This document shows, piece after piece, positions 1 to 6,452 of a stretch of 20,810 nucleotides of DNA. The DNA comes from DAOUAJ01 sp034433615. Its GTDB lineage: Bacteria; Chloroflexota; Anaerolineae; DUEN01. The stretch covers positions 1 to 20,810 of the forward strand of contig DAOUAJ010000081.1 in NCBI GenBank assembly GCA_034433615.1, in the 5' to 3' direction. Positions within the stretch are counted from its first letter, which is position 1; every line of letters begins with the position of its first letter. The translations under genes were made by a program, and so were the position numbers. The notes beneath the pieces were generated by a model. It was not told the origin of the DNA and ran no database searches. It saw only the letters and a program-made list of their open reading frames with translations.

Positions 1-663
1 TGGTGCCAGCAGTTCGCCATCTCTCGGTGGCTGTCAGGGCCAGGTACTGCCGATGAGCTGCCGGTGGGGGCTGCGCGCCCGGTGGCGCCAACTCAGGTCA
101 ATCTCCCTTCGGTGCGGGAAGAGATCGCATTCATTGAGCAGTTAAGCACTCTGCGGTCGGGTGTTACCGGGTTGGCTCCCTTTAGCGACCGCTTGCAGGT
201 GCTCGACTGGCTGGAGAACGGCGATTTCTCGCTGTTGCACTTCGCCTGCCATGGCCAGTTCGACGCCACCGTTCCTGATGATTCCGCCATCGCCCTCTCC
301 GGCGGTGCTCTCCGCCCATCCGACCTTCGGGCACGCTTCGGTGGCAAGCGGCCGCGCCCGCTGATCTTCATCAATGCCTGTCATGGGGCGCGGCTGGAGT
401 TCAGCTTCACCGGACTGGGCGGCTGGGCGGATCGGCTGGTGAAGGACGCGCGCGTGGGCGCGTTCGTGGGCGCGATGTGGGAGGTGAACGACGCGCTGGC
501 TCTCCAGTTTGCCCGGCGCTTCTACACGGCGCTGTTAAAGGATAATCAAACCCTGGCCGAGGCGTTTCGCCAGGCACGGGAAGAGATTCGCCAGGCTGCG
601 CCTTATAACTCGACCTGGCTGGCTTATGTCTTGTACGCTGATCCTGAGGGGCGAATGGTGTGA
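1..663 (+). CDS. CHAT-domain (caspase-like) protein, 3' portion, 5' end outside window
   Basis: The reading frame is open from base 1 to the TGA at 661-663, so the true start lies upstream. The visible 220 residues are a CHAT domain (caspase HetF-associated with TPRs), a clan CD cysteine-protease fold. The catalytic pair is visible: His in LLHFACHG and Cys in FINACHGA. Downstream come the family's usual GGWADRLVKDARVGAFVGAMW-like segment and the ending with an STWLAYVLYADP segment. CHAT proteins usually carry TPR or other sensor domains upstream; some act in defence or programmed cell death with other modules. No partner is visible here. The only neighbour is a convergent dehydrogenase 15 bp away. 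An internal GTG at 64 is possible as a start but has no clear ribosome binding site, and the upstream residues read like protein. Domain identity is confident; target and role are unknown. Confidence 0.88.
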   Translation, partial: WCQQFAISRWLSGPGTADELPVGAARPVAPTQVNLPSVREEIAFIEQLSTLRSGVTGLAPFSDRLQVLDWLENGDFSLLHFACHGQFDATVPDDSAIALSGGALRPSDLRARFGGKRPRPLIFINACHGARLEFSFTGLGGWADRLVKDARVGAFVGAMWEVNDALALQFARRFYTALLKDNQTLAEAFRQAREEIRQAAPYNSTWLAYVLYADPEGRMV

Positions 664-665
664 TG

Positions 666-677
666 GGGACATGTCCC
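666..677. other. 12-bp perfect palindrome between convergent genes
   Basis: GGGACATGTCCC fills most of the 15-bp gap between the convergent CHAT and dehydrogenase genes. There is no T-run, so it is a weak candidate for a bidirectional terminator. It could equally be a protein site or chance. Confidence 0.35.
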
Positions 678-678
678 T

Positions 679-1701
679 TCACCCCTCCTGCGTGGCGATC
701 AGCACCTTCATGAGGTCTGCACCGGATTGCATCTCCTCAAACACCGATTGCAACTCCGCCAGTGGACGACGGGCGGAGATGAGCCGGTCTAGCGGCAGAG
801 CGCCGCTCGCCGCCAGTTGAATAGCCCTCTCGAAGTCTTCCGGCTCGTACACTCGCGCTCCATAAAGCTTCAACTCCCGCCAGAAGAAGCGGAACAGATC
901 CACCTTTGGTGCTTCAGTGAAAATGGCGACGACCACAATCCGCCCGCGCGTGCGGGCCAGACGCGTCATGACGGAAGCGCCGGCCGCTGAGCCGGACACT
1001 TCGAAGATTACATCGGCGCCCGCGCCACCGGTGCGCTCCTCAGCCAGCGCCACCAGGTCAGTCTCCTGCGGGTTGACTGCCTCCAGCCCGAACTCACGGG
1101 CGAGATTCACCCGGAACGGATTGATCTCCGAAACCAGCACTCGCGCCCCCGCATGGCGGGCTACCAGGGCGATCAATGTGCCGATAGGGCCGCCGCCGAT
1201 GACTACTACCTCGTCCTCGGGCCGAACCTCGCCCAGGCGCACGTCGTGGCAGGCTACCGCGATGGGTTCGATCATGGCTGCCTTGTCCAGGGGGAGAGAT
1301 TCCGGCAGCCGGTGCAGGGTGTATGCTGGCACCGTCCATGACGACTGAAAGGCGCCGGGGGTATCAATGCCCAGGAACTTCAGATTGTGACAGATGTGCG
1401 AATGTCCAGCGCGGCAGGCCGGGCAGGATCCGCAAGGAGCCAGGGGGCGGACCACCACCCGATCTCCCGGCTGCCATTGCTGAACTTTTGCTCCCACCTC
1501 AGCGATTTCCCCCGCCATTTCGTGCCCGATCACCTGAGGCACCGATACACGCCTATCCATGTGGCCCAGGAAAATGTGCAAATCGGTGCCGCATATCCCG
1601 CAATAAGCAACTTTAATGCGTACCTCCCCTGGCCCTGGCGCTTGCGGGACGCAATCTCCGATCCGAACAGTCCTATTGCCGTAGTAGTAAGCGGCCTTCA
1701 T
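679..1701 (-). CDS. Zinc-dependent alcohol dehydrogenase (MDR family; threonine/sorbitol dehydrogenase-like)
   Basis: A 340-residue medium-chain dehydrogenase that should oxidise an alcohol or polyol with NAD(P). Visible in order: the catalytic-zinc segment CGICGTDLH, GHEMAGEIAEVG (zinc-ligand His-Glu), the four-cysteine structural zinc loop CGSCPACRAGHSHIC, and the Rossmann nucleotide loop VVIGGGPIGTL. The acidic residue after the second strand (VLVSEIN) suggests NAD(H) preference. The frame is open further upstream, but the start chosen is the ATG at 1701-1699. Family homology begins there (MKAAYYYGNRTVRI) and ACAGGAG lies upstream; the extra 77 upstream residues look unlike protein. Length matches the family. 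It diverges from the gene at 1871, with a strong inverted repeat between them. Substrate cannot be read from sequence; L-threonine, sorbitol or butanediol are all possible. Confidence 0.9.
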   Translation of the reverse strand: MKAAYYYGNRTVRIGDCVPQAPGPGEVRIKVAYCGICGTDLHIFLGHMDRRVSVPQVIGHEMAGEIAEVGAKVQQWQPGDRVVVRPLAPCGSCPACRAGHSHICHNLKFLGIDTPGAFQSSWTVPAYTLHRLPESLPLDKAAMIEPIAVACHDVRLGEVRPEDEVVVIGGGPIGTLIALVARHAGARVLVSEINPFRVNLAREFGLEAVNPQETDLVALAEERTGGAGADVIFEVSGSAAGASVMTRLARTRGRIVVVAIFTEAPKVDLFRFFWRELKLYGARVYEPEDFERAIQLAASGALPLDRLISARRPLAELQSVFEEMQSGADLMKVLIATQEG

Positions 1702-1776
1702 TCTTCTCTCGCTCCTGTCTTCTTGATGGTACGGTTGGCCTGTCCTGCAGAGTAACACATCCGCGTTTTTCAGGCA

Positions 1777-1816
1777 AAGGGCCAGGTATCGGGTTTTAAA
1801 CCGATACCTGGCCCTT
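1777..1816. repeat. Perfect 16-bp inverted repeat in divergent intergenic region
   Basis: AAGGGCCAGGTATCGG (1777-1792) and its exact reverse complement (1801-1816) are separated by the 8-nt loop GTTTTAAA. It sits between the divergent dehydrogenase (start 1701) and the membrane protein (start 1871), about 28 bp upstream of a TATACT box. It could be an operator controlling both genes, a transcript hairpin, or a copy of a dispersed palindromic element. Confidence 0.75.
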
Positions 1817-1844
1817 GCAATTTCTACAGCTTTCGACGCTATGG

Positions 1845-1850
1845 TATACT
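1845..1850 (+). promoter_or_regulatory. Putative -10 box TATACT upstream of the 1871 gene
   Basis: TATACT lies 20 bp before the chosen ATG at 1871. The best -35 at suitable spacing (TTTCTA, 1821-1826, spacer 18) is weak, so only the -10 is convincing. Transcription would produce a very short leader. Confidence 0.4.
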
Positions 1851-1870
1851 CATCACTGATGAGGAAATTG

Positions 1871-3292
1871 ATGCGAAATCGCACTCTCCACACTTCCACG
1901 TCGCCCTGTCGGGCATCTTCGACTGCGACCAAGCCAGGCCCTCCGACGAGGGCAGGCCGTAACCGTCATCCTATCGGATATAAGTTGCTGATCCTTTCCC
2001 TAAGCGGGTTCATCGCCTTACTGGTGACCGGCATCGTCTCTCTGATCGCTTATTTCCAGTTGGCTCGCCAGGAGAGGGTGATTCACGGCTGGCGAAATCC
2101 TCTGGAATTGATCGTGGCAGCACGGATACGGCCTGATCTGGCCCTTCTTCCCCTGGCCGGCGTGCCCTCAGAGGAGGCGGCCCGCGAAGCACTGGCAGCC
2201 GGCGAACCAGACACTGCTTTTGCCATCGTCGTCTACGCGACCGATTTGGACAGTGCCACGCGCGGTGGGCTGTTTAAGCTGGTAGGTGAACGGTTCGTAC
2301 AGGCCAGCCGACTTAACGAGGCTTCTCTTTGCTTTCAATTGGCTCATGACCTGGCGGCGCTGGGCCCTGATCTGGCCGACGTTGCTCGCTTTGACCTCTC
2401 GCTGGCGGCTGCGCGCGGTCGTCTGGTCGTGGGTGATGATATGGGGTTAGCCCTGAGCCTGGAGCAGGCGGAGACACTCATTCGCTACAGCGCGCTGATG
2501 CAGCCCGTGCAGCGCCTGCGGGCGTCCGAGCAACTGGTGCGGCTGGTGGCGGAGGTTCGCGGCGAGAGGGTGGCTGCCCAACTGAAAGCAAGTCTGAGCG
2601 AAGATGTCAACCTACGGCCTTTGCAGGGGCCGGCCCCGTTCATGTTACTGGCCTTCGCTGCGCCGTTGCCCCTCCATCCTGAGCTGGAGCAGATTCGGTT
2701 GGAACGACAGCGGCGTGCCCTGGCGCTCATTGACCAATGGATCGCCCTGGAGGGGGGAGACGTCGGACCGGAACAGTTAGACCTGGCCGAGTTCCTGCGC
2801 CGCGAGGAGTTGGCACGCCTGGCCTGGTACGCCGAGCTTGCCCAGGCCGGTCTGAACCCTGACCAGCGTGTGACTTTACTATCCGAACAGATCGCCTGGC
2901 TGCTGATCCAACTGCAGGCGGCCCGTGGCGACTTTGGCATCAGCCTGGTACCGGAATGGGAAGGGCGACAGACCGAGATATGGGAGGCGTTAGTGAAGAA
3001 CCAGGCTGACTTGTTCGCTCTCTTTCATCAGCAGGCGGCTCAATTGGCTGATCAACGGGACATAGACCAGGCGGAATTGGAACTGATACGGCTGGAACTG
3101 ATTAACTGGCGCCTGGGACGCTACCCTGGGCTCGATCCGGACGAGCGGGATGCTGCACTGGGGGAGGTTACAGCGCGCGTGCGACAGCGATTCGCCGAAG
3201 GTGGAGCGGCGAAGGGGTCTGGCGTGTTGCCGGCTCCGCGAATCACTGATGGTCGTCGGAGTTACATACTGGTAGGAGGCGCATCTCCGTAG
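1871..3292 (+). CDS. Membrane-anchored protein of unknown function, helix-rich
   Basis: Not recognised. The start chosen is the ATG at 1871, preceded by GAGGAA at 1861-1866; an in-frame ATG at 1859 is the alternative. The product has 473 residues. A basic, Ser/Thr-rich N-terminus of about 35 residues is followed by one hydrophobic segment (LLILSLSGFIALLVTGIVSL), likely a signal anchor with the bulk of the protein outside the membrane. The rest is rich in Leu, Ala, Glu and Arg and almost certainly helical, with stretches such as FQLAHDLAALGPDLADVARF that look like tetratricopeptide-type helical hairpins, though no clear TPR consensus could be assigned. No catalytic motif is visible. It ends 15 bp before rsmI and probably shares its transcript. 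Coding status is supported by the ribosome binding site, length and composition; function is unknown. Confidence 0.75.
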   Translation: MRNRTLHTSTSPCRASSTATKPGPPTRAGRNRHPIGYKLLILSLSGFIALLVTGIVSLIAYFQLARQERVIHGWRNPLELIVAARIRPDLALLPLAGVPSEEAAREALAAGEPDTAFAIVVYATDLDSATRGGLFKLVGERFVQASRLNEASLCFQLAHDLAALGPDLADVARFDLSLAAARGRLVVGDDMGLALSLEQAETLIRYSALMQPVQRLRASEQLVRLVAEVRGERVAAQLKASLSEDVNLRPLQGPAPFMLLAFAAPLPLHPELEQIRLERQRRALALIDQWIALEGGDVGPEQLDLAEFLRREELARLAWYAELAQAGLNPDQRVTLLSEQIAWLLIQLQAARGDFGISLVPEWEGRQTEIWEALVKNQADLFALFHQQAAQLADQRDIDQAELELIRLELINWRLGRYPGLDPDERDAALGEVTARVRQRFAEGGAAKGSGVLPAPRITDGRRSYILVGGASP

Positions 3293-3307
3293 GCAGGAGG
3301 ACGGGAA

Positions 3308-4267
3308 GTGGGCACGCTATACGTAGTGGGCACACCTATCGGTAATCTGGAAGATATGACCTTTCGAGCGGTGCGTGTCTTGCGCGAGGTGAGCCTGATT
3401 GCCGCGGAGGATACGCGTACAGCTCGCATTCTCCTCCACCACTTCGACATCCACACGCCTGTCACCAGTTATTTTGAGCACAATAAACTGACTAAGCTCG
3501 ATCTCATTCTGGGCGCGCTGACTCAGGGAGACGTGGCCCTGATCTCGGAGGCGGGTATGCCCGGCCTGTCTGATCCGGGGTACGAGCTGGTGCGAGCGAC
3601 GCTGGATGCGGGCTACCCTGTCGTGCCTGTGCCGGGGCCGGTAGCCGCCATCACGGCGCTGGTGGTATCCGGCTTGCCGACCGATCGTTTTCTGTTTCTG
3701 GGCTTTCTCCCGCGCCGCCGATCGGAGCGCCGTCGCCTCTTAGGCTCAGTCGCTGCGGAGCCGGGGACTCTGGTGGCCTATGAGGCACCTCATCGTCTAT
3801 GCCAGACCCTGGCGGACATCGCCGACGTGCTAGGGGATCGCCCGATTGCCGTCGCCGAGGAGCTGACCAAGCGTTTTGAGGCGGTATGGCGGGGGCCGAT
3901 TATGGGGGTCATGGCTCATTTCCAGGCAGAACCGCCGCGCGGCGAATACACATTGGTTATAGGTGGCGCGCCGCGTGGGATGAAAGAAGCCTGTCCTGGC
4001 CGTCAGACCAGGGAATCCTGGCCGGCTGAACGTCTTGAGGCCGCTCTGTCTACGTTATTGGAAGGGGGAATATCGCAGACAATGGCCGTGCGGGCTCTGA
4101 GCCGACTGACGGGGCTGCCGCGTCGGGAAATCTACCGACTGGCGTTGGGCATGGCATCGGAAGCCTGTCCCCTGTGCCTGCCCCAAGGGCTGGGCCCAGG
4201 GCAGGCTGGCCGTCAGGCCAGGGATAGCGAGAAAGAGGTTGCCCCAAACCCGCCTTGTGAGCCGTGA
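3308..4267 (+). CDS. rsmI: 16S rRNA (cytidine(1402)-2'-O)-methyltransferase RsmI
   Basis: Methylates the 2'-O of C1402 in the ribosomal P site using S-adenosylmethionine. The tetrapyrrole-methylase fold starts with MGTLYVVGTPIGNLEDMT, then AAEDTRTARILL, LISEAGMPGLSDPG and VPGPVAAITAL, all RsmI hallmarks. The C-terminal HTH-like segment ISQTMAVRALSRLTGLPRR is also present. The GTG start at 3308 follows AGGAGG (3295-3300) with good spacing. At 319 residues it is longer than the usual roughly 280. The excess is explained by two stretches coded by palindromic repeat DNA. One lies between the methylase domain and the C-terminal helices (about residues 228-236). The other forms the tail after GMASEAC (about residue 284 on). 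Identity is very confident; the tail is probably not functional protein. Confidence 0.95.
   Translation: MGTLYVVGTPIGNLEDMTFRAVRVLREVSLIAAEDTRTARILLHHFDIHTPVTSYFEHNKLTKLDLILGALTQGDVALISEAGMPGLSDPGYELVRATLDAGYPVVPVPGPVAAITALVVSGLPTDRFLFLGFLPRRRSERRRLLGSVAAEPGTLVAYEAPHRLCQTLADIADVLGDRPIAVAEELTKRFEAVWRGPIMGVMAHFQAEPPRGEYTLVIGGAPRGMKEACPGRQTRESWPAERLEAALSTLLEGGISQTMAVRALSRLTGLPRREIYRLALGMASEACPLCLPQGLGPGQAGRQARDSEKEVAPNPPCEP
3989..4022 (+). repeat. Dispersed palindromic element inside rsmI, copy 1
   Basis: Bases 3996-4013 (CTGGCCGTCAGACCAGGG) match 17 of 18 bases with the cas10 copy at 19744-19761 and with rsmI copy 2 at 4206-4223. CCTGG and CCAGG can pair as a short hairpin. It encodes ACPGRQTRESW, an extra stretch joining the two RsmI domains. 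Confidence 0.7.
4159..4223 (+). repeat. Dispersed palindromic element in rsmI 3' end, copy 2
   Basis: Contains CCTGTCCCCTGTGCCTG (4164-4180), whose reverse complement is found exactly at 5117-5133. It also contains a 22-base stretch (4202-4223) identical to 19740-19761 inside cas10. GCCTGCCC and GGGCAGGC within it can form a hairpin. It encodes the nonconserved C-terminal tail of RsmI. Confidence 0.75.
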
Positions 4268-4271
4268 CCTG

Positions 4272-4287
4272 TGGCCCATATGGGCCA
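4272..4287. other. 16-bp perfect palindrome just after rsmI
   Basis: TGGCCCATATGGGCCA begins 5 bp after the rsmI stop codon. It may be a repeat fragment related to the GGGCCATGGCC repeats at 5050 and 5241, or part of transcript end formation. There is no T-tract. Confidence 0.5.
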
Positions 4288-4340
4288 TGCGTGACTTGCT
4301 GTCGTCTGTGGACCGTTGTGCAACCGTATGTCGGAATGGT

Positions 4341-4369
4341 TTGACAAAGCCCTTTGCCCAGGTTATACT
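4341..4369 (+). promoter_or_regulatory. Near-consensus sigma-70 promoter
   Basis: TTGACA (4341-4346) and TATACT (4364-4369) are separated by exactly 17 bp. This is by far the strongest vegetative promoter match noticed in the window. The predicted transcription start is near 4376, about 275 nt upstream of the SWIM gene. That implies a long leader or a separate small RNA. Confidence 0.8.
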
Positions 4370-4375
4370 CGTTTT

Positions 4376-4503
4376 AGTTGGCGACGTTGATGCCTACTCA
4401 TGATCGAGGCTTCGCCCCTTCGCTCTGCTCAGGGCAAGCTCTGAGGGGCCTCAGCCCAAAGGGTTGGTCGAAATGGGCAGGCATAGTGAGACCCCGGCGT
4501 CGC
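4376..4503 (+). ncRNA. Candidate structured RNA or long leader downstream of strong promoter
   Basis: Starting about 7 nt after the TATACT box, nested complementary segments can fold into one long rod with internal loops. The pairs are GCGACG (4381) with CGTCGC (4498), ATGCCT (4390) with AGGCAT (4479), TCGA (4404) with TCGA (4468), and GCCCCT (4414) with AGGGGC (4444). No known family (6S, SRP, tmRNA, riboswitch) was recognised. The apical part, around CTCAGGGCAAGCTCTGAG, resembles dispersed repeat DNA, so this could also be a decayed repeat. Bases 4504-4651 hold no gene; a weak stem with a following GTTTTTATTT at 4596-4605 may attenuate transcription before the SWIM gene. Confidence 0.4.
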
Positions 4504-4651
4504 AGTAGGAGATGCTGCTGGATGTTCAAAATAGGTTATGTCACGCGGCGGGGGTGTTGGTCAGTTGGGAACACTGAGGCGAGGTTGTGCCTTGGTGTTT
4601 TTATTTAGTTCAACCGGAAGAGAGTTTATCTCTAAACTTGAGGAGGTGCCA

Positions 4652-4924
4652 ATGGATTCGGCCATGATCGGCAAGATCATGAAGGCCCACCAATACGCAC
4701 AGGAACCTGAGCGTGTGCACATCAAATCACTTCGGCTCGATTTTCACGGTAATCACAATGTTTATCAGGTGACTTACGAGGAGGGAACCTGGCATTGCAC
4801 ATGCCGCTTCTTTTCTCAGCGTGGGCGGTGCAGCCATACGATGGCGCTGGAGAAGCTGTTAGATCCCATGTTGAAGGTAACATCCGAAACACCGGCTTCT
4901 CTGGTGCCTACCGGTGAGGGGTGA
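4652..4924 (+). CDS. Small SWIM zinc-finger protein
   Basis: A 90-residue protein with one SWIM-type zinc motif: CTCRFFSQRGRCSHTMA, giving Cys-x-Cys, then Cys-x-His nine residues later. This CxCx(n)CxH pattern is thought to bind nucleic acid or protein. The sequence before it (HIKSLRLDFHGNHNVYQVTYEEGTWHC, residues about 24-50, in outline) is the usual strand-rich lead-in to SWIM domains. The ATG at 4652 is preceded by AGGAGG at 4641-4646, so earlier in-frame starts are unlikely. SWIM domains are more often parts of larger proteins such as SWI2/SNF2 helicases or transposases. Here it stands alone with its own strong upstream promoter. Partners and function are unknown. Confidence 0.85.
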   Translation: MDSAMIGKIMKAHQYAQEPERVHIKSLRLDFHGNHNVYQVTYEEGTWHCTCRFFSQRGRCSHTMALEKLLDPMLKVTSETPASLVPTGEG

Positions 4925-4984
4925 TTCCAGAGCATAACGAGACAGCCATCTCCTAATCAGGTGCGATTTGCCTCCGTTGCCTGT

Positions 4985-5010
4985 CTGGGCGATAATGAGC
5001 CATCACCCAG
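4985..5010 (+). terminator. Weak hairpin, possible terminator of the SWIM gene
   Basis: CTGGGCGAT (4985-4993) pairs with ATCACCCAG (5002-5010) with one mismatch over an 8-nt loop. It is followed within a few bases by GGTTTTG. The T-run is short, so termination is only a possibility. Confidence 0.35.
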
Positions 5011-5049
5011 ATCGGTTTTGCGAACCTCCCTCGTCATCATCCCTGGCCT

Positions 5050-5093
5050 GCCTGCTTGTGGCCCCGAAGTGGGCCATGGCCTGTATGGGCTAT
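5050..5093 (+). repeat. 44-bp direct repeat, copy A
   Basis: Matches copy B (5241-5284) at 41 of 44 positions, 191 bp apart. It contains GGCCCCGAAGTGGGCC, which can form a small hairpin, and the palindrome GGCCATGGCC. Confidence 0.85.
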
Positions 5094-5100
5094 CGGCCAG

Positions 5101-5133
5101 CCTGTCCTGTGCCGGACAGGCACAGGGGACAGG
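5101..5133 (+). repeat. Palindromic repeat element, intergenic copy
   Basis: CCTGTCC (5101-5107) pairs perfectly with GGACAGG (5114-5120) over a 6-nt loop; a longer alternative pairing uses GGCACAGGGGACAGG (5119-5133). The 17 bases at 5117-5133 are the exact reverse complement of 4164-4180 in rsmI, showing one element family in both orientations. Confidence 0.75.
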
Positions 5134-5240
5134 TTTCTCAGACGAGGGTTGGATGGCTCCTGTCCGGTACGGCAACACATGTGGTCGGGTGGATCAGGGC
5201 GCCCAGCAACGTCGTCCGATCCGCCCGATTTGTTTGCCTG

Positions 5241-5284
5241 GCTTGCTTGTGGCCCCGAAGTGGGCCATGGCCCGAATGGGCTAT
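5241..5284 (+). repeat. 44-bp direct repeat, copy B
   Basis: Second copy of the repeat at 5050-5093 with three substitutions. It ends 16 bp before the ribosome binding site of the following gene. Confidence 0.85.
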
Positions 5285-5317
5285 TAGCATTCGCTGCCAC
5301 GAGGAGGATCAGACCAT

Positions 5318-6325
5318 TTGCGAAAAGCACAGTTTTGGCTGGGCTTCCTGATCAGTTTGGTATTTTTGGCCATTGCTCTGCAGCGCCTGGAGTTGGCTCG
5401 GGTTTGGGAAGTGTTGCGCGCAGCCCGCTATGCCTGGATCATCCCCGGTGTGGCCGTTTACTTCTTCGGCGTATGGGCGCGTACCTGGCGCTGGCATTAC
5501 CTGTTGCGCCCTTTGCAGCTTGTTCCCCTGACCCGTCTCTTCCCGATCGTATGCATCGGTTACATGGGCAACAATATCTATCCAGCGCGCGCGGGTGAGG
5601 TGATCCGCAGCTACGTCCTGCGTCGCCGCGAGAGTATCAGCATGAGTGCCAGCCTGGCAACCATTATCGTCGAGCGGGTGTTTGACGGATTGGTGATGCT
5701 GGTGTTTGTGTTTATCTCCCTGCCTTTCACGCCTATGCCGTTCTGGCTGCGGCAGATCGTAATCCTTTCCAGTTTGTTGTTCTTTGGTGCACTGTTGGTC
5801 TTCCTGTGGCTGGCCGCGCGGCCGCAGCGCGTCCGCACCTTGTATAACTGGCTGGCTGATAGGGTGTTGCCGGCTCGGTTGCGGGGGCCAGTGGGAGGAC
5901 TGTTGGATCGTTTTCTTACTGGACTGGGCGCGCTGCGTAGCAGCCGGGACGTGCTCATGCTATTCTGGACATCGGTGGTTATCTGGCTGGCAGAGACCGT
6001 TAAGTACTGGTTTGTGATGCACGCCTTTGATTTCACTGTGCCTTTCTATGTGCTGATGCTCATGAATGGCGTAGTCAATCTGGCGACGACACTCCCGGCT
6101 GCACCTGGTTACGTCGGCACTTTTGACCTGCCGGGTATCGAAGTCCTGGCGACATTCGGCGTATCTCGCGCTCTGGCGGGCGCGTACACGGCTGTACTGC
6201 ATGCAGCCCTCTGGCTTCCGATCACCCTGCTGGGCGCATTTTATATGTGGCGTGAACAACTGCACTGGGCTGACCTGGGTCGGGCAGCCCGCAGCCGTGA
6301 TACGGTAGCTGAAGCACCGTTTTAA
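5318..6325 (+). CDS. Lysylphosphatidylglycerol synthase TM-region / UPF0104 family membrane protein
   Basis: A 335-residue polytopic inner-membrane protein with about seven to eight hydrophobic helices, for example FWLGFLISLVFLAIALQRL near the start. Family hallmarks are NNIYPARAGEVIRSYVLRRR (about residues 87-106), SLATIIVERVFDGL, and the late PAAPGYVGTFDLPGIEVLA segment. Related domains form the flippase half of MprF and also occur in AglD-type and dolichol-like glycosylation settings, where they probably move lipid-linked substrates. The TTG start at 5318 lies 10 nt after AGGAGG (5302-5307), and homology begins right there. It is followed by UDP-glucose dehydrogenase on the same strand, which fits an envelope glycan or glycolipid role by inference. 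The substrate is unknown. Confidence 0.9.
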   Translation: MRKAQFWLGFLISLVFLAIALQRLELARVWEVLRAARYAWIIPGVAVYFFGVWARTWRWHYLLRPLQLVPLTRLFPIVCIGYMGNNIYPARAGEVIRSYVLRRRESISMSASLATIIVERVFDGLVMLVFVFISLPFTPMPFWLRQIVILSSLLFFGALLVFLWLAARPQRVRTLYNWLADRVLPARLRGPVGGLLDRFLTGLGALRSSRDVLMLFWTSVVIWLAETVKYWFVMHAFDFTVPFYVLMLMNGVVNLATTLPAAPGYVGTFDLPGIEVLATFGVSRALAGAYTAVLHAALWLPITLLGAFYMWREQLHWADLGRAARSRDTVAEAPF

Positions 6326-6376
6326 GAAAGCGGGCGCGGAGGCATCGGGGCAGGCACCCTGGCCCTCATCTGTGTT

Positions 6377-6416
6377 GGGGAGCAGAGGGGTGGAGATGAG
6401 CTCTCCTCCGCTCCCC
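6377..6416 (+). other. Stem-loop in leader of the ugd gene
   Basis: GGGGAGC (6377-6383) pairs exactly with GCTCCCC (6410-6416), and the purine/pyrimidine-rich loop between can pair further (GGAG with CTCC). It lies 37 bp before the ugd start. It may be a leader hairpin or another repeat remnant. Confidence 0.45.
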
Positions 6417-6452
6417 TACTCCTCAGCACCCTTGCACTCTGGAGGAGCAGGT

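Larger units (their letters stand above)
4925..5317. other. Non-coding repeat-rich block, no gene supported
   Basis: 393 bp between the SWIM gene and the next membrane protein. Open frames exist in several registers, but they are repeat translations without ribosome binding sites. It holds an imperfect hairpin (4985-5010), two copies of a 44-bp direct repeat and a CCTGTCC/GGACAGG hairpin. No tRNA or promoter was recognised. Confidence 0.6.

Noticed and set aside
1702..1932. Upstream extension of the alcohol dehydrogenase frame by 77 residues
   Set aside because: The extension covers the inverted repeat and the divergent promoter area, and family homology with a ribosome binding site begins at 1701.
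4376..4503. 6S RNA, SRP RNA or tmRNA
   Set aside because: The characteristic conserved sequences of these RNAs were not recognised; only a general rod-like pairing potential is visible.
4957..5598. Several overlapping open frames in the repeat block, up to 180 codons
   Set aside because: They translate the direct repeats and palindromes in multiple registers, lack ribosome binding sites, and the longest runs into the membrane-protein gene out of frame.
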